Below are positions 60,282 to 64,000 of a stretch of 64,000 bases of DNA, in pieces (within the stretch, counting starts at the first letter, position 1; every line of letters begins with the position of its first letter). The notes below the pieces were generated by a model that saw only the letters and a list, made by a program, of their open reading frames with translations, did no database searches and was not told the origin of the DNA. The stretch comes from Haloferax denitrificans ATCC 35960 (GTDB lineage Archaea > Halobacteriota > Halobacteria > Halobacteriales > Haloferacaceae), in contig NZ_AOLP01000011.1 in NCBI RefSeq assembly GCF_000337795.1, positions 124,001-188,000 of the forward strand, given 5' to 3'. Made by a program: the position numbers and the translations under genes.

Positions 60282-60722
60282 ATGGGATTTCCGGTCTCGT
60301 ACTACTGTCCGCACTGCGGCGCGGTCGTCGAACTCGAACGCGACGGCTACCTGGCCGACAAGTCGGTGACGCCGTACCCCCTCGAAGGCTGGGCGTACGC
60401 CGACCCGACCGACGACTTCGAAGACGCCGAGGGCGTCCGGTTCGTCTGCGGCGAGGGCGAGCGTGAAGGAGAGGGCGAAAGAGAGAGCGATTCGCCCCTG
60501 TCGTGGACCGGCGACGTGGTCGACGCCGACGACGTGGAGCGCCCCGGGTTGGCGTCGCCGTGCGGCCGCGAGTTCTACCTCTCGTTCGTCAAGTACGAAG
60601 GCGGCCGCGAGGTCGAGGCGGTCCCCGAAAGCGACTACGTCGTCATCGGCGGGCGAGGCCCCTCTGGGCCGGCCGGACCCGGCGGCCCGAACGCGGGGCC
60701 GCGCGGTCCCGGCGGGTTCTGA
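60282..60722 (+). CDS. zinc-ribbon-like protein with Gly/Pro-rich tail
   Basis: 146 residues. An N-terminal YYCPHCGAVVELERDGYL gives one CxxC pair. Two further cysteines (FVCGEGE, SPCGREF) may complete a zinc site. The middle contains an acidic low-complexity run. After a folded segment (EFYLSFVKYEGGREV) the end is GRGPSGPAGPGGPNAGPRGP and so on, collagen-like Gly-Pro repeats. I do not know a function. It is followed by a membrane gene after about 100 bases. Confidence 0.7.
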   Translation: MGFPVSYYCPHCGAVVELERDGYLADKSVTPYPLEGWAYADPTDDFEDAEGVRFVCGEGEREGEGERESDSPLSWTGDVVDADDVERPGLASPCGREFYLSFVKYEGGREVEAVPESDYVVIGGRGPSGPAGPGGPNAGPRGPGGF

Positions 60723-60827
60723 ACTTTCGGCGCGACTCGCGCACCCGTGCGCTCCGAGACGATGTCTTCGTGTCGTGCGAACGCGCGTCCCTCCGTATTC
60801 AATAGCTCACGCGTCGATTATTCACGC

Positions 60828-61175
60828 ATGGTTCCCATTCAGTCCTCCTTCGGCCTCGGCGACGCGCTGTTCTTCGTGCCGTTCGTCGCCCTCGCCGTCG
60901 TCGTCTTCGCGTTCGCCGGCGCGGTGGTCTACCTCGAACACAGAAAGGAGATGGCGCTCATCGAGCGCGGCCAGTACGACGAAGCCAGCCGCGACTCGCG
61001 GGCGTGGATTCTCGGCGGCGGCCTGCTCGTGCTCGCTATCGGCCTCGGGAGCGTCGTCTCGGCGCTCCTCTCGGGGGGCGCGGTCGGCGACGGCGTGACC
61101 GCGGTGTTCGTCGGCCTCGCGGCGCTCGCGTACTACTTCTACAAGCGCCGCGCGGTCGGGACGACCGTCGCCTGA
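60828..61175 (+). CDS. DUF6249-like membrane protein
   Basis: 115 residues from MVPIQSSFGLGDALF. There are three hydrophobic helices (FFVPFVALAVVVFAFAGAVVYL, ILGGGLLVLAIGLGSVVSAL, TAVFVGLAALAYYFY). The cytosolic loop EHRKEMALIERGQYDEA resembles the DUF6249 family of small bacterial and archaeal membrane proteins. The start at 60828 is preferred; the extension from 60747 has no folded character. Confidence 0.65.
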   Translation: MVPIQSSFGLGDALFFVPFVALAVVVFAFAGAVVYLEHRKEMALIERGQYDEASRDSRAWILGGGLLVLAIGLGSVVSALLSGGAVGDGVTAVFVGLAALAYYFYKRRAVGTTVA

Positions 61176-61217
61176 GCCGCGGACACGGGTCAGGTCGGGC
61201 CGTGTCGGGTCGGCGAC

Positions 61218-62723
61218 TCAGCCCTTGATGTTGCAGACGGGGAACGTCCGCGCGACCTTGTCGCCGATGCCCAGCTCGTCGGAGACGCGGACGACCTCGT
61301 CGACGTCCTTGTAGACGCCCGGCGCTTCCTCGGCGACCGTCGCGCCCGACTGGGCTTTCACGTATATCTTCTCCTGCTCGCGGAGTTCGTCCTGCACCGT
61401 CTCGCCCCAGTACTCCTGTTTCGCCTTGGTTCGGCTCATGAGCCGGCCCGCGCCGTGGGCGGTCGAGCCGAAGGTGAGGTCGAGCGACTGGTCGCCGCCG
61501 CGGAGGACGTAGCTCCCCGCGCCCATGCTCCCGGGGATGATGACCGGCTGGCCCACGTCGGCGTAGGCGGGCGGGAGTTCGGGCCGCCCCGCGGGGAACG
61601 CCCGCGTCGCGCCCTTCCGGTGGACGTAGAGTTCGCGCTCCTCGCGCTCGACGGCGTCACCGTCTCGCACAGGTCGCCCCTCCGGGTCGACCCCGACCTC
61701 GTGGACCTCTTTCTTGGCGATGTTGTGCGCCACGTCGTACAGAAGCCGCATCTCCATGTCGCGCCAGTCGCGGTCGAACACGTCGGCGAACACCTCGCGC
61801 GTGCGGTGCATGATGAGCTGTCGGTTCACCCACGCGAAGTTGATGGCGGCGCACATCGCGCCGTAGTACTCCTCGGCGAGTTCGGAGCCGGCGGGCGCGG
61901 CCGCGAGCTCCTTGTCCGGCAGGTCGTCGAGCAGGTCCTTGTGTTCCTTCTCGATGCGCCGGAGGTAGTCGGTGCAGGTCTGGTGGCCGAGGCCGCGGGA
62001 GCCACAGTGGATGAGGACGACGATTTGGTCGGCTTCGAGGCCGAACGACTCGGCCACGTCGTCGCGGTAGATGTCCGTGACGCGCTGGACTTCGAGGAAG
62101 TGGTTCCCGGAGCCGAGACTGCCGATTTGGTTGCGGCCGCGGTCCTTCGCCTTCTGGGAGACGAACTCGGGACGGGCGTCGTCGCGGAAGCCCTCGTCCT
62201 CGCAGTGGGCGAGGTCGTCGTCCGTGGCGTAGCCGGCGTCGACCGCCCAGCGCATCCCGCGGGCGAGGATGTCCTCGATGGTCTCGGCGTCGCCCTTGAC
62301 GACGCCGCCGCCGCCGAGCCCCGAAGGAACCGCCTCGAACAGGGCGTCGACGAGTTCCTCCTCGTGGCCCCGGAGGTCCTCGTAGGTGAGGTTCGTCGTC
62401 ATCATGCGGACGCCGCAGTTGATGTCGTAGCCGACCGCGCCGGGCGAGATACAGCCGTCCGTGGTGTCGGTCGCGCCGACGCCGCCGACGGGGAAGCCGT
62501 AGCCCTGGTGGCCGTCGGGCATGCAGATGGCGTGGTTGGCGATGCCCGGCAGGTGGGTCGCGTTCCGGAGCTGTTCGAGCGTCTTGTCGTCGCCGATGTG
62601 GTCGAGCAACGCCTCGGAGGCCAGCACCCGCGCGGGGGCGTTCATCTCGCCCTCCTGCGGAATCTCCCAGACGTGCTCGCGAACTCGTCGCAGTTCGATG
62701 TCGCCGAACTCGCGCGTTTCCAT
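61218..62723 (-). CDS. rtcB: tRNA-splicing RNA ligase RtcB
   Basis: 501 residues; no intein. RtcB joins 2',3'-cyclic phosphate and 5'-OH ends using GTP and Mn2+. Metal and active-site motifs: DINCGVR (Asp, Cys), GSGNHFLE (His), HCGSRGLGHQ (His), DVAHNIAKKE (His) and the guanylated histidine in STAHGAGR. It is needed for tRNA intron splicing in archaea. METREFGD at 62723 is chosen as start; nine upstream codons are also open. Archease lies just upstream in the same direction. Confidence 0.96.
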   Translation of the reverse strand: METREFGDIELRRVREHVWEIPQEGEMNAPARVLASEALLDHIGDDKTLEQLRNATHLPGIANHAICMPDGHQGYGFPVGGVGATDTTDGCISPGAVGYDINCGVRMMTTNLTYEDLRGHEEELVDALFEAVPSGLGGGGVVKGDAETIEDILARGMRWAVDAGYATDDDLAHCEDEGFRDDARPEFVSQKAKDRGRNQIGSLGSGNHFLEVQRVTDIYRDDVAESFGLEADQIVVLIHCGSRGLGHQTCTDYLRRIEKEHKDLLDDLPDKELAAAPAGSELAEEYYGAMCAAINFAWVNRQLIMHRTREVFADVFDRDWRDMEMRLLYDVAHNIAKKEVHEVGVDPEGRPVRDGDAVEREERELYVHRKGATRAFPAGRPELPPAYADVGQPVIIPGSMGAGSYVLRGGDQSLDLTFGSTAHGAGRLMSRTKAKQEYWGETVQDELREQEKIYVKAQSGATVAEEAPGVYKDVDEVVRVSDELGIGDKVARTFPVCNIKG

Positions 62724-62825
62724 ACCCGGACAATCGACGCGCCGACTCAATAGGATTCCGTCACGCCGCGAGCGTCTGTGGCGCGCGGCGCGACCGTCGG
62801 CGACGACGGAGACAAAGCCGACAGC

Positions 62826-63236
62826 TCACACGTCGAAGACGACGTACGCCTCCCAGCCGGCGTCGGTCTCCGCCAGTCGCATCTCGGAGTAGGTGACGGC
62901 CTTCACGTCGCGGGCGTCCACGTCGGCGAAGGGGACGCCGCGCGCGGACGCCTCGACGACCCACTCGTCGCCCGCTCGGCGGACGGTCGCCTCGTGGGCC
63001 GCGGGGAGGACGCCGCGCACGTCGCGCTCGTAGATGAGTTGGTCGAGGTAGTCGAACAACAGCGCCTCGCGGCCCTCCGCGCGGACGGAAAACGAAAAGC
63101 GGTCGCCCGTCTCGGCGGGGTCGTCGCACATCGCGGCGGTGAGCCCGTCGGCGACGGCGGCGAAGACGCCACCGAGGCTCTCGCCGTCGGCCTCGACGGC
63201 CACGTCGGCGGTGTGGTCGCGGAGCGTAAATCCCAT
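62826..63236 (-). CDS. archease, RtcB-activating protein
   Basis: 136 residues. Archease speeds up guanylation and turnover of RtcB. Family features: GFTLRDHTADVAVEADG at the N-terminus (HTAD metal-site region), LLFDYLDQLIYERDV and VKAVTYSEMRL. Conserved Asp/His residues at the two ends would bind a metal ion. The gene is about 100 bases upstream of rtcB in the same direction, a functional pair. Confidence 0.93.
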   Translation of the reverse strand: MGFTLRDHTADVAVEADGESLGGVFAAVADGLTAAMCDDPAETGDRFSFSVRAEGREALLFDYLDQLIYERDVRGVLPAAHEATVRRAGDEWVVEASARGVPFADVDARDVKAVTYSEMRLAETDAGWEAYVVFDV

Positions 63237-63380
63237 AGCTGAGTGAGTGCGGCCGCCGACCCTCGTCCTTTCGGTCGGCGGCGAGTGTGCGTCGGGGGCC
63301 GCTGACCCGCGCGATTCATGTCGGCAGGCTATCGAGTCGGCCGGCGGCGGCCGCGTCCGGGCGTCCTGACGGACGGTGGA

Positions 63381-63388
63381 GTTATATT
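63381..63388 (+). promoter_or_regulatory. TATA box of the terminal GNAT gene
   Basis: GTTATATT lies about 26 bases before the GTG at 63411, so initiation should fall on the GTG itself. This decides the start codon. Confidence 0.6.
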
Positions 63389-63410
63389 CTCGCTCCGGCT
63401 ACGACGGGAC

Positions 63411-63887
63411 GTGAGCGTCAACGTGGAGATGCGGGTCGACGCCCCCGGCCAGCGCGAGTACGCCGAGGAGGCGTGGGACCTGAAAGAGCGGATTCGGGTC
63501 GAAGAAGGCCTCCTGAAACAGCGACGGGGCTTTTTCATGGACGCCTACCGCCGGTCGAACACGTATCTCCTCTACGAGAACGACGCGCTCGTCGCGTTCG
63601 CCTCCACGCGGCGCGACGGCTACATCCTCTTTCTCGCGGTCTCGCCCGACGCCCGCGGCGAGGGCTACGGCAAGCGCCTCGTCGCCGAGGTCGCGAGAGA
63701 ACACCCGGTCGTGACCTGTCACGCCCGGACGACGAACACGAACGCCCTCGATTTCTACGAGCGGATGGGCTTCGAGGTCCGCCGCCGCATCGACAACTAC
63801 TACGAGGACGGCGGGGCCGCGTTCTACCTCCGACTGGGCGAGGAAGCCGGCCTCAGAGAGAAGCTTTCGGAGTTCCTCCGCCGGTAG
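63411..63887 (+). CDS. GNAT-family N-acetyltransferase
   Basis: 158 residues from a leaderless GTG (MSVNVEMRVDAPGQREYAEEAW). The acetyl-CoA loop is LFLAVSPDARGEGYGKRLVAEVAREHP, and the C-terminal TNTNALDFYERMGFEVRRRIDNYY is typical of the RimI-like branch. An in-frame ATG at 63429 is an alternative. The longer frame to 63318 adds an Arg-rich artefact upstream of the TATA box. Target unknown. Confidence 0.8.
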   Translation: MSVNVEMRVDAPGQREYAEEAWDLKERIRVEEGLLKQRRGFFMDAYRRSNTYLLYENDALVAFASTRRDGYILFLAVSPDARGEGYGKRLVAEVAREHPVVTCHARTTNTNALDFYERMGFEVRRRIDNYYEDGGAAFYLRLGEEAGLREKLSEFLRR

Positions 63888-63960
63888 TCGACCGACTGCG
63901 ACCGTTCGACGCCGATTCGAGAGCGGCCGCGCCGGCCTCGCTCCCCCTTGCGCGTATCCT

Positions 63961-63990
63961 TAATTTTTATTCACTTCCTAGTATATATGG
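63961..63990 (+). promoter_or_regulatory. AT-rich promoter region of a gene beyond the right edge
   Basis: TAATTTTTATTC and GTATATATGG are both strong AT-rich elements near the end of the window. The gene they serve is not visible. Confidence 0.35.
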
Positions 63991-64000
63991 GTGATATGTA

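Overview
This is a stretch of a haloarchaeal chromosome, most likely Haloferax or a close relative. It is GC-rich, and its proteins are strongly acidic (Asp/Glu-rich tails on uS2, uL10 and P1). Many genes have a TATA element about 25-30 bases before the start codon, as expected for leaderless archaeal mRNAs. The information-processing genes are archaeal (RpoD/K/N/F, eL18, eL21, eL24, eS28, eL8, eL37, Lsm, aEF1-beta). From memory the gene order matches the H. volcanii HVO_27xx region. No transposon, integrase, prophage or CRISPR array was seen, and every gene examined is intact except the one cut by the left edge.

Layout. 1-1.7 kb: end of a tandem universal-stress protein, a zinc-ribbon membrane protein and a thioredoxin. 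1.8-8.0 kb: a large translation/transcription cluster (tRNA-Ser, uS13, uS4, uS11, RpoD, tRNA-Leu, eL18, uL13, uS9, RpoN, RpoK, enolase, uS2). 8.2-18.6 kb: rhodanese/metallo-beta-lactamase fusion, VOC protein, DUF2342 metalloprotease, a Dna2-type nuclease-helicase facing an Lhr-type helicase, and an MBL hydrolase. 18.7-22.3 kb: isopentenyl phosphate kinase and mevalonate kinase (archaeal mevalonate pathway), a small membrane protein and an M42 peptidase. 22.3-27.2 kb: uL11, then uL1-uL10-P1 behind a structured leader, a TctA-like permease, a four-motif zinc-finger microprotein and aEF1-beta. 27.2-32.9 kb: PLP-dependent transsulfuration enzyme, eL21-RpoF-DUF655-KsgA, an MscS channel and a HemK-like methyltransferase. 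32.9-37.2 kb: a split methionine synthase pair, then the eL8-eS28-eL24-Ndk operon. 37.5-41.5 kb: TmcA, a 54-residue zinc-finger protein and a wHTH-GNAT protein. 41.5-46.3 kb: an electron-transfer flavoprotein module (FixA, FixB, FixC-X fusion) and a Sulfolobus-type ferredoxin. 46.4-52 kb: DUF456, cyclase-family hydrolase, GluRS, GGPP synthase and RNase J. 52.3-55 kb: Lsm-eL37 and PurF. 55-61.2 kb: DUF420, tRNA-Leu, MBF1, an AlaX-type editing protein, acyl-CoA dehydrogenase, HAD phosphatase and small zinc-ribbon/membrane proteins. 61.2-63.9 kb: RtcB ligase, its activator archease, and a GNAT protein.

Most of the window is core housekeeping. The points most worth a second look are: the ferredoxin beside the ETF genes, which keeps the Sulfolobus zinc-ferredoxin architecture but lacks its key zinc histidines; a duplicated helical module at the N-terminus of EtfA; hairpin-rich leaders and terminators around uL1, eL8, eL37 and RNase J; a double inverted repeat at the purF promoter; and small zinc-finger proteins below usual annotation cut-offs. 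All functions are assigned by reading motifs and from memory of families; no database search was run.
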